Below the pieces are notes generated by a model. It made no database searches. It was not told the DNA's origin and saw only the letters and a list, made by a program, of their open reading frames with translations. Source: Rikenellaceae bacterium (GTDB taxonomy: Bacteria > Bacteroidota > Bacteroidia > Bacteroidales > Rikenellaceae). Taken from it: a stretch of DNA of 64,000 nucleotides. Positions 18,087 to 26,927 of the stretch are shown one piece after another (the stretch's first letter is position 1; every line of letters starts with the position of its first letter). Location of the stretch: NCBI GenBank assembly GCA_015060015.1, contig SUZG01000009.1, positions 23,945 through 87,944 of the forward strand, given 5' to 3'. The position numbers were made by a program, and so were the translations under genes.

Positions 18087-21056
18087 TTAAAAGTTGATAC
18101 CCAAACGAACACTGTAAATGCGAGGACGAGGATAGATGTTTGAATCAACACCACCAGCAACCGAGCACTCGGGATCCAGACCGCTGTAATCGGTGATTAC
18201 AAATACGTTCTGAACACCGGCAGCAACGCGGATAGACATTCCTGTCTTGTTTACGTCGCGGAATGTGTAACCGAGGTTGATATCGTCCATACGGAAGTAA
18301 GAGGCATCCTCCAACCAGAGATCAGAGCAACGCTGTGCTACGATGTTAGGAGCAGTGAAACCATACTTCTTTGCAGCACGCTGTGTGTTGATAAGGTAAC
18401 CCTTATTCACTACGTCGTTGAAATTAATGGTAGCACCACCACACAAAACATCGTTGAACATATAGTTACCAACAGCACCGTGACCATTGAAACCGAAGTC
18501 CCAATTCTTGTAAGAGAGCTTCAGATTAACACCGTAATAGAAGTCGGGGTTGGGGCTCTTGTTGGTCATATAACGGTCGGCATTGGTAATCTCGCCATCA
18601 CCATCGCGGTCAACAACTGCGTTCTGGATAGGCTTGCCATCAGCGTCATAAGCCTGCTGCCAGAGGTAGAATGTATAAGGAGTATAACCTACAACGTGAC
18701 GCTGCAACTTGTTACCGGTACCGCCACCACCGTTACCCATCTCGATAGCCTCCGAAGGCAGGGTCTTAATCTCGGTCTTCTGGAATGTACCATTCAGGCC
18801 GATATCGAGTCGCCAGTTCTCTGTCTCTACGGGAACGAAGTTCAAAGCAACCTCAACACCCTGGTTCTCCATTGAACCGATGTTCTGATATACATAGTTA
18901 CTGAAGTTACCACCCAACGCAACAGATACGCGAGAGAGCAAATCCTTTGTGTCACGCTTGTAAACATCAACTGAACCGTTGATACGGCCACCGAGGAAGC
19001 CGAAGTCCAAACCTACGTTATAGGTAGTTGTCTCCTCCCACTTCAAATCGGGGTTGAAGGCGTGCGGCTTAACGGGGAAATAATAATCACCACCGCCCAG
19101 AGGATACTGGTTGGTAGGATCCTGTGAAATCTCTGAGTACTGGATAGCGGCATAGTCCTCACCAAACTCCTGCTGACCTGTGATACCCCAGTCCAAACGG
19201 AGCTTCAAAGCAGAAACAACCTTCTGATCCTTCATAAAGTTCTCGTTAGCGATGTTCCAAGCGAACGCTGCTGATGGGAAGTAACCCCAACGGTTGTTAC
19301 CCACGAAGCGTGAAGAACCATCGGCACGCATTGTAGCAGTGAAGAGGTAACGAGAGTCGATAGAGTAGTTGATACGGCCATAGAATGAAACCAGGACATT
19401 CTTTGTGGCAGGTGTAGTAGCTGCGATGAGATTGTTGGTACCATCAGCCATACGACCATAGCTCCAGCTGCTTGTCTTTGAGTAGTTCTCCGACCAAGAG
19501 TAACCGGCCATAACATTCAGGTTGTGGATACCGATCTCCTTTGCATAGTTTGCATAGAACTCCAAAAGCTGGTTGCGGTGGATGTTCTTATAGTTCTCAA
19601 AGCGACCACGAGTCTTATAGTTACCATCGCCATCGCGGTTTGCCATAATAGAGTTGGGCTGGTTACCCTTGTCACCCTTTGTAGATGTAACGTCCAGACC
19701 GAGGTTAAGGTTGAAGCTCAAATCCTCCAAGCCGTGTACCTTGTAGTCCACCTGCAAGTTACCCATAGCACGGTAAGACTCGTTGCGATTCCACTGGTCA
19801 TACAACAGAGAGAATGGGTTGATGGGAGCAAGCTCGCTTGACCAGTTCCAGAAACCGTTATTCTCGCCAAAGATGTCATAAGGAGTCTGTGTGGGGTCGA
19901 AATTAACCGCAGCACCGATAGCACCTGTGTCGGCGTAGTTAGCCTTATTGTAGATACCCTTTGCGTTGAGCTGTACAGAGAGGTGATTCTCAAAGAACTT
20001 GGGTGAAAGGTTGATACCCACAGTTGCACGTCTGTTGTCAGAAGTTTTGAGAGTACCCTGATCGAAGTTGTAACCAACGGTTGCACGGAATGGCAACTTA
20101 TCCTTCAACGCACCACCGAATACAGAGATGTTATGGTCGGTAGTAAGACCCAGACGGAAAATCTTGTCCTGCCAATCGGTATTATCCTTGCCATAGAGAG
20201 CATCAGCCTTGTCACCTACAGCCGAAGATACATACTCCTTCAACTCGGCAGCGTCCATCAAATCCAATGAGTTGTAGTTGTGACGCAAGCTCACGCTACC
20301 GCTATAAGATACGTTAATGTCACCAGCACCCTGCTTTGTAGTGATGATAATCACACCGTTTGACGCACGTGAACCATAGATAGCTGTTGCAGAAGCAGAC
20401 TTCAATACGGTGAACGAAGCGATATCGTTGGGGTTAACCATTGAAAGGCCGTTACCCATACCTACACCGGCACCCTCTGCAACGGGCACACCGTCGATAA
20501 CGATAAGCGGGTTGTTGTTAGCTGAAAGTGATGCACCACCACGGACACGAATCTCTGAACCGCCGCCGGGAGTACCGTCACCAGATGTGATGTTCACACC
20601 GGGGACCTTACCACGCAACATCTCCTGTGGAGAGGTCACAGCACCGCGGTTGATATTCTCCGCCTTAACGGCAATCACCGAACCGGTCATATCGTCCTTC
20701 TTAACGGCACCATAACCGATTACAACAACCTCATCGATAGATTCGAGGTCCTCTTCAAGCACGACGCGTGCCAAAAGCTCTGAATTAGCCATCAACTGTA
20801 CCTCCTTGTAGCCGATAAAGCTGATGCTTACCATTGAATTACCGTCCTTAACTTTGAGTGCGAACTCGCCATTTGCGTCGGTAATAGTACCATTTGTGGC
20901 TCCAACCTCAAAAACCGAAGCTCCGATAACTGGAGCACCAGAGGCGTCCACCACAACGCCCTTAACCTCCAACTTGCTGCTCTGTGCGATAGCAAGGGGG
21001 GGGGTAATCAAACCTAACAGGAAGATTCCCAGGCACATAGTGAGAATTTTTCTCAT
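18087..21056 (-). CDS. SusC/RagA family TonB-dependent outer-membrane transporter
   Basis: VKGVVVDASGAPVIGASV carboxypeptidase-like domain; SIDEVVVIGYGAVKKDDMTGSV; TonB-dependent receptor barrel. Confidence 0.96.
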   Translation of the reverse strand: MRKILTMCLGIFLLGLITPPLAIAQSSKLEVKGVVVDASGAPVIGASVFEVGATNGTITDANGEFALKVKDGNSMVSISFIGYKEVQLMANSELLARVVLEEDLESIDEVVVIGYGAVKKDDMTGSVIAVKAENINRGAVTSPQEMLRGKVPGVNITSGDGTPGGGSEIRVRGGASLSANNNPLIVIDGVPVAEGAGVGMGNGLSMVNPNDIASFTVLKSASATAIYGSRASNGVIIITTKQGAGDINVSYSGSVSLRHNYNSLDLMDAAELKEYVSSAVGDKADALYGKDNTDWQDKIFRLGLTTDHNISVFGGALKDKLPFRATVGYNFDQGTLKTSDNRRATVGINLSPKFFENHLSVQLNAKGIYNKANYADTGAIGAAVNFDPTQTPYDIFGENNGFWNWSSELAPINPFSLLYDQWNRNESYRAMGNLQVDYKVHGLEDLSFNLNLGLDVTSTKGDKGNQPNSIMANRDGDGNYKTRGRFENYKNIHRNQLLEFYANYAKEIGIHNLNVMAGYSWSENYSKTSSWSYGRMADGTNNLIAATTPATKNVLVSFYGRINYSIDSRYLFTATMRADGSSRFVGNNRWGYFPSAAFAWNIANENFMKDQKVVSALKLRLDWGITGQQEFGEDYAAIQYSEISQDPTNQYPLGGGDYYFPVKPHAFNPDLKWEETTTYNVGLDFGFLGGRINGSVDVYKRDTKDLLSRVSVALGGNFSNYVYQNIGSMENQGVEVALNFVPVETENWRLDIGLNGTFQKTEIKTLPSEAIEMGNGGGGTGNKLQRHVVGYTPYTFYLWQQAYDADGKPIQNAVVDRDGDGEITNADRYMTNKSPNPDFYYGVNLKLSYKNWDFGFNGHGAVGNYMFNDVLCGGATINFNDVVNKGYLINTQRAAKKYGFTAPNIVAQRCSDLWLEDASYFRMDDINLGYTFRDVNKTGMSIRVAAGVQNVFVITDYSGLDPECSVAGGVDSNIYPRPRIYSVRLGINF

Positions 21057-21112
21057 AGTGTTTTTTGTGTTAGTTAATAATTAGGTAAAATTAATTGTGA
21101 TTTATCATTTAT

Positions 21113-22423
21113 TTAGCATTTTGCTCCTTTCTCCGAGATGAAGGCTACCGCTACGGCACCCAACAACAGCGACAGTCCGGCCACGACAAGCATCATAATC
21201 TGCGAGCCGCCCACCAGAGCAAGGATAACACCACCCAGAAGGGCAGCGATAATCTGTGGCAAGCAGATTGTACAGTTGAACAGACCGAGATAGGCTCCCA
21301 TAGAGCTACCCGACAATGAGTTCGTCAGCATAGCAAACGGCATAGCGAGCATTGCTGCCCAGCCACAGCCGATGAGGAGGAATGATATAAATAAAAGGTA
21401 TTGGTCGTGAATGAAGAAGGTAGAGATGAAACCTATGGCACCCAGAACAAGGCTCACAGAGTAACCCACCTTCATCTTGCGGAACAGCGGCAAGACCATA
21501 GCCCACAACACCGAGCCGACAGCCTGAACAGCAAACAGAACGCCCACCCAGTTACCGGCAGCCTGATAAGCCTCCGATGCGGTGTCGGTTGTACCCCACA
21601 CATTGTCGGCAATACCGCCTGTGGTGTAGTTCCACATATAGAGGAATGCAAACCAGCAGAAGAACTGCACCAGACCAATCTGCCAGAAGGCCTTGGGTGC
21701 GTTGAGCAGAAGATGAAGCAGATCCTTCTTCTCACTCTTTTCCTCCTCGGTGATGTTATGGAATTTGGCATACTCCTGCGGAGGCATCTCCTTGACAGAC
21801 AGGCCTGTATAGAGCACACACAAGAGCAGAATTACAGCTCCCACATAGAACGAATAGGTCACCGAATCGGGTATCACGCCCTCGGGAGCGATGTTGCTGA
21901 TACCAAACCATGTGAAGAGGTAAGGGAAGAGGTATCCGACCAATGAGCCGGCATTGCAAAGCATACTCTGAATAGAGTAGGCCTTTGATTTCTGCTCCTC
22001 ATTTACCATATCGCCCACCATCATCTTGAATGGCTGCATAGCCATATTGATTGAGGTGTCGAGCAGCATCAACATCACAAGGCCGAAAGACATAGCAGCC
22101 TTCACCGTGAGGTTGAAACTTCCCGAATTGGGCAGAAGTGCCATAACAAGCACAGCCACGATGGCTCCTACATAGAGGTAGGGCTTACGACGACCCCAGC
22201 GACACCAGGTCTTGTCACTCCATGTTCCGACCAGCGGCTGCACAATCATACCCATCAACGGGGGTAGAATCCAGAAGTAGCTCAAATCGTGCGGATCAGC
22301 ACCGAGCGTAGCAAATATTCGGCTGATATTTGCACTCTGTAAGGCGTATGCAATCTGAACTCCGAAGAAGCCGAAGCTGAGGTTCCATAACTGCCAGAAA
22401 GATAGGTTTGGTTTTGTTGCCAT
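21113..22423 (-). CDS. MFS transporter, SLC45/maltose-permease-like
   Basis: KPNLSFWQLWNLSFGFFGVQIAYALQSANISRIFATLGAD...GTWSDKTWCRWGRRKPYL. Confidence 0.85.
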   Translation of the reverse strand: MATKPNLSFWQLWNLSFGFFGVQIAYALQSANISRIFATLGADPHDLSYFWILPPLMGMIVQPLVGTWSDKTWCRWGRRKPYLYVGAIVAVLVMALLPNSGSFNLTVKAAMSFGLVMLMLLDTSINMAMQPFKMMVGDMVNEEQKSKAYSIQSMLCNAGSLVGYLFPYLFTWFGISNIAPEGVIPDSVTYSFYVGAVILLLCVLYTGLSVKEMPPQEYAKFHNITEEEKSEKKDLLHLLLNAPKAFWQIGLVQFFCWFAFLYMWNYTTGGIADNVWGTTDTASEAYQAAGNWVGVLFAVQAVGSVLWAMVLPLFRKMKVGYSVSLVLGAIGFISTFFIHDQYLLFISFLLIGCGWAAMLAMPFAMLTNSLSGSSMGAYLGLFNCTICLPQIIAALLGGVILALVGGSQIMMLVVAGLSLLLGAVAVAFISEKGAKC

Positions 22424-22449
22424 TTTGTTACATTATATTAATAGTCATA

Positions 22450-22457
22450 CAAAAATA
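22450..22457 (-). promoter_or_regulatory. Candidate -7 element (TATTTTTG) for the MFS-sus operon
   Basis: Fits TAnnTTTG; no good TTTG -33 at the expected distance (sequence there is GGTTGGTTGA), consistent with activator dependence. Confidence 0.5.
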
Positions 22458-22489
22458 AAATTCCATTATCAATCAACCAACCATAAACT

Positions 22490-22545
22490 GACGAATGGTA
22501 AAATAAACCGGACGAACGGTAAAAGCAAATAGACGAATATAAAAT
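22490..22545 (-). promoter_or_regulatory. Three direct repeats GACGAAYGGTAAAA at exact 21-bp period, candidate LytTR response-regulator operator
   Basis: GACGAATGGTAAAA (22490), GACGAACGGTAAAA (22511), GACGAATATAAAA (22532). Reverse complement of the middle copy is TTTTACCGTTCGTC. Confidence 0.7.
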
Positions 22546-22648
22546 TATAAAAAGTAGAGGGAGTTAATATTAAAATATTTAAGAAATTACTTATCTACGC
22601 GATAATCATTTGGTTATATTCCACAAATAATCCAAAACGTTTTGAAAT

Positions 22649-22679
22649 TTTGCAGAAACCAAAAAAATTGCTACCTTTA
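22649..22679 (+). promoter_or_regulatory. Bacteroidetes-type promoter for the histidine kinase gene
   Basis: TTTG (22649-22652) - N19 - TACCTTTA (22672-22679). Confidence 0.55.
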
Positions 22680-22701
22680 TTCGGTATTTAAGGTTTTGCA
22701 G

Positions 22702-24069
22702 ATGAAAAAGAGCTACTTTTCGACACCTGTCATCATACATCTGTTTGCACTTGCTCACGCCGTAATTGCGGCCGTCAGCCACTTCATTCACTATATGGAT
22801 GCCGTGCCGCTGACGGTACTCACAATTGCGATGATTGTAATCATTGCCCTGCGACATAACCTGCGTACCGAGATAGTCGCTATTCTGACGCTTGCGGGTA
22901 CTTTTATCGGCTATCTTGTAGGTACTTACGGAGGTATGCTCGTGGCGATGGCGATACCCTACCCTGCCCTCTCATCGGCCATAACGACAACCATCTTCAC
23001 CGAGATACTCGGCTGGTCGGTATATGCCTTTGCCAACCTTAAAATCATTCAGGAGAAGTATCGTGCCGACTGGTCACCCTCGATGATGCAGATTTTATTT
23101 GTCGTGGTCGCCATTCTGCTATTCCGTATATCCTACACGCTGATATTCGACTCGGCCTACTTCTCGCAGGCGAGTATCTTTCCGGAGTTCCAGCGTCTGA
23201 TGAAGCACGCACCGGCACTCCTGACAATGCTCTGTGCCAACATCTTCTTCGTCAGCACCCGCCAGCACAAGAAGCAGGAGACAAGAATCATCGGCACGAC
23301 TCTCTTCGTCATTATACTGTCGGCTCTGCTGTCGGCCATAGTTTACTACAACTTCCCGTGGGGTAACGGCCACCACTTCGCTGCGATACCATTCCTGCGT
23401 ATGTATGCGGTCATTCTGCTCTGCGACATTGTGGTCTATACGCTGAGTAAGCTCATCGCCTATGTAACCCTCTCGGAGACGCAGTTGCACGACGAACGAG
23501 GCAAGAAGCATCTTGCACAGTTCCAATACAATAAGTTGAAGATGCAGATTAACCCGCACTTCCTGTTCAACTCGCTGAACATACTCGATTTTCTGGTTCA
23601 GGAGGGCGAGAAGGAACGTGCCGGAGCCTTCATCCGCAAGCTGGCCGACTGCTATCGCTATATGCTCAAAACCGAGGACGAGTCGGTGGTTTCGCTGCGT
23701 GACGAGCTGGACTTTGCCCACAAATACTCCGACCTGTTAAGCGAACGCTTCGACCAGGGGCTTATCATCCACTACGAGATAGGGGAGGAGGCTCTCTCGC
23801 GTCTTGTCGTGCCGTGCTGCCTGCAACTGCTCATCGAGAATGCCACGAAGCACAATGTCGTGAATGCCGAGAAGCCGCTGACGGTGAGAATCGGCATCGA
23901 GGGCAATATGCTCTATGTGAGCAACAACCTACAACCACGACTCAGCACCCAGGCCTCTACGGGCAAGGGCCTTAACAACATACGCCAGCAATATCTCGAC
24001 ATATCGAACAAGGATATCATAATCGAAAACAACAAGGAGACATTTACTGTAAAAATTCCTTTACTATGA
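22702..24069 (+). CDS. LytS-type sensor histidine kinase
   Basis: Multi-TM N-terminus; KLKMQINPHFLFNSLNILDFLVQEG phosphoacceptor region. Start moved to internal Met (MKKSYFSTPV) because ORF start 22642 lies upstream of the candidate promoter. Confidence 0.9.
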   Translation: MKKSYFSTPVIIHLFALAHAVIAAVSHFIHYMDAVPLTVLTIAMIVIIALRHNLRTEIVAILTLAGTFIGYLVGTYGGMLVAMAIPYPALSSAITTTIFTEILGWSVYAFANLKIIQEKYRADWSPSMMQILFVVVAILLFRISYTLIFDSAYFSQASIFPEFQRLMKHAPALLTMLCANIFFVSTRQHKKQETRIIGTTLFVIILSALLSAIVYYNFPWGNGHHFAAIPFLRMYAVILLCDIVVYTLSKLIAYVTLSETQLHDERGKKHLAQFQYNKLKMQINPHFLFNSLNILDFLVQEGEKERAGAFIRKLADCYRYMLKTEDESVVSLRDELDFAHKYSDLLSERFDQGLIIHYEIGEEALSRLVVPCCLQLLIENATKHNVVNAEKPLTVRIGIEGNMLYVSNNLQPRLSTQASTGKGLNNIRQQYLDISNKDIIIENNKETFTVKIPLL

Positions 24070-24851
24070 GACGCTATAACGTACTTATCGTAGAAGATGA
24101 ACGACTTGCACAGGCCAACCTTAAAAGGGCCCTTGAACGCGATTTTGACGACATAAACATAGTAGGCACGCTGGACTCCGTGAGCAGCACCGTAGAGTGG
24201 CTGAAACGGGAGGAGAACCACGCCGACATAATCTTTATGGATGTGGAGCTGTCGGATGGTATGTGCTTTGACATATTCTCGCAGGTGGAGGTACGAAGCA
24301 AGGTTGTAATCACCACAGCCTTTGATAATTATGCTGTGAAGGCCTTCCGTATTAACAGCATTGACTATCTGCTCAAACCTATCAACAGCGAGGAGCTGGC
24401 TGCGGCCCTTGCACGCTGCCGCGAGCTTATATCGGCGAGCAGCGAGCCTACGGGCACGCCCCTCAACATCGACTCCCTGCGAGAGATTTTCTCGGCCGAC
24501 ACCACGACCTACAAGAAGCGTTTCATCGTGAAGTATGGTGACCGACTCACCATCATCGAGACCAAGCAGATTGCCTATTTCTACGTGGAGGACAAGAGTA
24601 CCTATCTGGTGACAAACGAGAATCGCCGCTACATACTCGACTCGTCGCTGGATACTATCTCCGAGCAGGTCAATCCCGACACATTCTTCCGCATCTCGCG
24701 TCACTGCACACTCTCGATAGAGGCCATAACGGGCATATCGAAGCATCCGAGCAACCGCTTGAAGGTTACGCTTTCGCCCAAGCCCGACTTTGAGGTCTTT
24801 GTCAGCCGTAGTCGTACGACCGACTTTATGGAGTGGTTGGAGGGCAAATAG
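24066..24851 (+). CDS. LytTR-family response regulator
   Basis: Receiver (VLIVEDERLAQANL, IIFMDVELSDGMC) plus LytTR domain (KRFIVKYGDRLTIIETKQIAYFYVEDKSTYLVT); 4-bp overlap with kinase gene. Confidence 0.95.
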   Translation: MRRYNVLIVEDERLAQANLKRALERDFDDINIVGTLDSVSSTVEWLKREENHADIIFMDVELSDGMCFDIFSQVEVRSKVVITTAFDNYAVKAFRINSIDYLLKPINSEELAAALARCRELISASSEPTGTPLNIDSLREIFSADTTTYKKRFIVKYGDRLTIIETKQIAYFYVEDKSTYLVTNENRRYILDSSLDTISEQVNPDTFFRISRHCTLSIEAITGISKHPSNRLKVTLSPKPDFEVFVSRSRTTDFMEWLEGK

Positions 24852-24900
24852 TCCGACCGACGACAAAGAAAACATCACAACAGAGATACGGACAACAGAA

Positions 24901-24929
24901 AGAGCCTACCCCACTTTGGGATAGGCTCT
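24901..24929. terminator. Hairpin AGAGCCTAcCCCactttGGGaTAGGCTCT between convergent genes
   Basis: Inverted repeat followed by T-rich tract on + strand. Confidence 0.7.
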
Positions 24930-24962
24930 ATGTTTTTCTTTACGAGGTTTATCAGATATCTT

Positions 24963-25742
24963 CTAAAAGCTACTGAAGCGGAACTCCAACACACGCGGCA
25001 CGATGTTAGACGATGTCTCGTCACGGCCACGATACAATACGCGAACACCGAAGAAGTCCTTGTCGATATCGCGGTTAATCATCTCATCGGTGAGATAGAA
25101 CGAGAGGATAGACTCATTCAAACCTACCGAGCCACTTGTCACATTCGCTGCGGGGTCAAGACCGCCATCGTGGTAGAGTTCGAGATAGAGGTAGCTGTCG
25201 GTGGTATAAAGCTCCTGGAAATAGCCCTGCTTCTCGGGGTTATACATCAGAACGAAGTCGTGCTCACTCTCATAGGTGCCACCGCTTGACGGATAGGTGA
25301 ACTGGATGTTCAGATAGCGGTCGCGGGTGTATGTAAGGCCATAGCCCGTAAGCCAGCTCTTGTAGCCATCGGCAACCTCCTGATTATATGTCGCCTCGGC
25401 AGGCTTAATCTGAATTGGAATAACACTCTTCAACTCCAGCGAAGAGACGAAGTTATCGTCGCTTGAAGTCTTCTGCACAAAGTGAATGACAGCACGAGCC
25501 TCACCTGTCGCCTTATCGGGATAGTATGCACTCGCAGGGATATTACCCACGAGGTTCTCGCCCTTTACGATTGTAGCCTTCACACCATTGTCAAACATAA
25601 CATACGAACCTGTCAGAGCATCGCCATCAACAATACTCGCCAGAGCAGAGCTTGTCGATGTTGTGCTGGTACCATAGAGGCACGAGGTCATCATCAGCGT
25701 CACGGCCGACAAGAGTGCTGCTACTGTAAAAAATCTCTTCAT
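24963..25742 (-). CDS. Uncharacterised lipoprotein (possibly NigD-like)
   Basis: MKRFFTVAALLSAVTLMMTSCLYG lipobox; no firm family recognised. Confidence 0.65.
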   Translation of the reverse strand: MKRFFTVAALLSAVTLMMTSCLYGTSTTSTSSALASIVDGDALTGSYVMFDNGVKATIVKGENLVGNIPASAYYPDKATGEARAVIHFVQKTSSDDNFVSSLELKSVIPIQIKPAEATYNQEVADGYKSWLTGYGLTYTRDRYLNIQFTYPSSGGTYESEHDFVLMYNPEKQGYFQELYTTDSYLYLELYHDGGLDPAANVTSGSVGLNESILSFYLTDEMINRDIDKDFFGVRVLYRGRDETSSNIVPRVLEFRFSSF

Positions 25743-25859
25743 ATATTCTCTTTTATTAGTTACTTACATATTCTGAACGCAAAGATACGCAAAATATTAT
25801 TTTCCAACCCCATTCTTGCATTTTTTTACACCTTTTCAGCCACATAGCACAACTTTTCA

Positions 25860-25891
25860 TTTGGAGTTCTCGTGCGTAACGCCTATCTTTG
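25860..25891 (+). promoter_or_regulatory. Bacteroidetes-type promoter TTTG-N20-TATCTTTG
   Basis: TTTG 25860-25863, TATCTTTG 25884-25891, ATG at 25899. Confidence 0.65.
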
Positions 25892-25898
25892 TCTTGTT

Positions 25899-26486
25899 AT
25901 GAAAAACATTGTCTTTGATTTGGGGCGTGTAGTCTTCGCCCATAAGACCGAATATCGCACCGAGGAACGCAAGCGTTTCTTCTCGTATGTCAGCGAGTCG
26001 CCGATGCCGCAATTCTGGGTCGATTACGACAAGGGAGTATCCTCACTGGCAAAGGTTGCCGAGGATTTGGCGGCCTATCGTGGCGTGGATGTGGAGTATG
26101 CCCTATCGATGATTGAACAGTCCATAGGCTGGCAATCGACCATAGAGCCCACAGCGGCTCTGATACGCGACCTGAAAGCAGCGGGATACAGGCTCTATGT
26201 GCTGTCGAATATGTCGCGTGAGTTCATCGCCTTTCTGCGAGAGAAGGAGGTATATAAATACTTTGACGGCGAGGTCATCTCATGCGAGGAGGGCATCGTC
26301 AAGCCCGACCCCGCAATCTACCGCACGCTTATTGACCGCTACTCGCTGGATGTCAGCGAGACGATGTTTATCGACGACCGCCGCGAGAATGTCGCCGTCG
26401 CCGCTACTCTTGGCATCACACCCTTCCACTTCGACCGCGAGGATTGCGAGAAGAGCTGCAAGGAGTTGAGAGAGATGTTGCTGTAA
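25899..26486 (+). CDS. HAD-superfamily hydrolase
   Basis: MKNIVFDLGRVVF, LYVLSNMS, GIVKPDPAIY, MFIDDRRENV motifs; ATG at 25899 preferred over GTG at 25872, which lies in the promoter. Confidence 0.9.
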   Translation: MKNIVFDLGRVVFAHKTEYRTEERKRFFSYVSESPMPQFWVDYDKGVSSLAKVAEDLAAYRGVDVEYALSMIEQSIGWQSTIEPTAALIRDLKAAGYRLYVLSNMSREFIAFLREKEVYKYFDGEVISCEEGIVKPDPAIYRTLIDRYSLDVSETMFIDDRRENVAVAATLGITPFHFDREDCEKSCKELREMLL

Positions 26487-26494
26487 AGGACAGA

Positions 26495-26600
26495 AAGTTT
26501 AAGGAATTTAATGAGTTTAGGGAGTTTAGAGAAACGCTAATCATATTTGTTGCGTAATCACTAACCTCCCTAAATTCTCTAAAATCCCCATTCAAGAATT
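26495..26600. repeat. 9-mer-unit inverted repeat
   Basis: agtttaaggaatttaatgagtttagggagtttagag ... cactaacctccctaaattctctaaaatcccc. Confidence 0.7.
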
Positions 26601-26616
26601 TTGAATTAACAAAAAA

Positions 26617-26860
26617 TCACTTTTAAGCGAGCTATTTTGAGGCTGCTCGCAGTTGGATAAACCGCAGCATACTTGGCGTATGTGAGGATTTAGACAACAA
26701 GGCAGACGCCAAAAGAGCCACATTCCCCGTAAGAAAAAAATCACTTTTAAGCGAGCTATTTTGAGGCTGCTCGCAGTTGGATAAACCGCAGCATACTTGG
26801 CGTATGTGAGGATTTAGACAACAAGGCAGACGCCAAAAGAGCCGCTTAAAATGATTTTCC
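26617..26860 (+). repeat. Two tandem copies (period 124 bp) of the ~100-nt stem-loop repeat
   Basis: tcacttttaagcgagctattttgaggctgctcgcagttggataaaccgcagcatacttggcgtatgtgaggatttagac... at 26617 and 26741. Confidence 0.85.
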
Positions 26861-26865
26861 AAACA

Positions 26866-26896
26866 AAGAGAGTCGCCCCACGAGGACGACTCTCTT
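26866..26896. terminator. Hairpin AAGAGAGTCG...CGACTCTCTT downstream of ppdK
   Basis: 10-bp perfect stem between convergent genes. Confidence 0.6.
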
Positions 26897-26927
26897 ATGT
26901 TATTGCCTTGCGGCAAATGTATATCTA

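Noticed and set aside
22642-22701. ORF-track start of the histidine kinase at 22642
   Set aside because: Lies at/upstream of the candidate -33 element; MKKSYF start at 22702 fits better.
26632-26916. 94-aa minus ORF with internal repeat
   Set aside because: Translation of the 124-bp tandem stem-loop repeat, not a protein.
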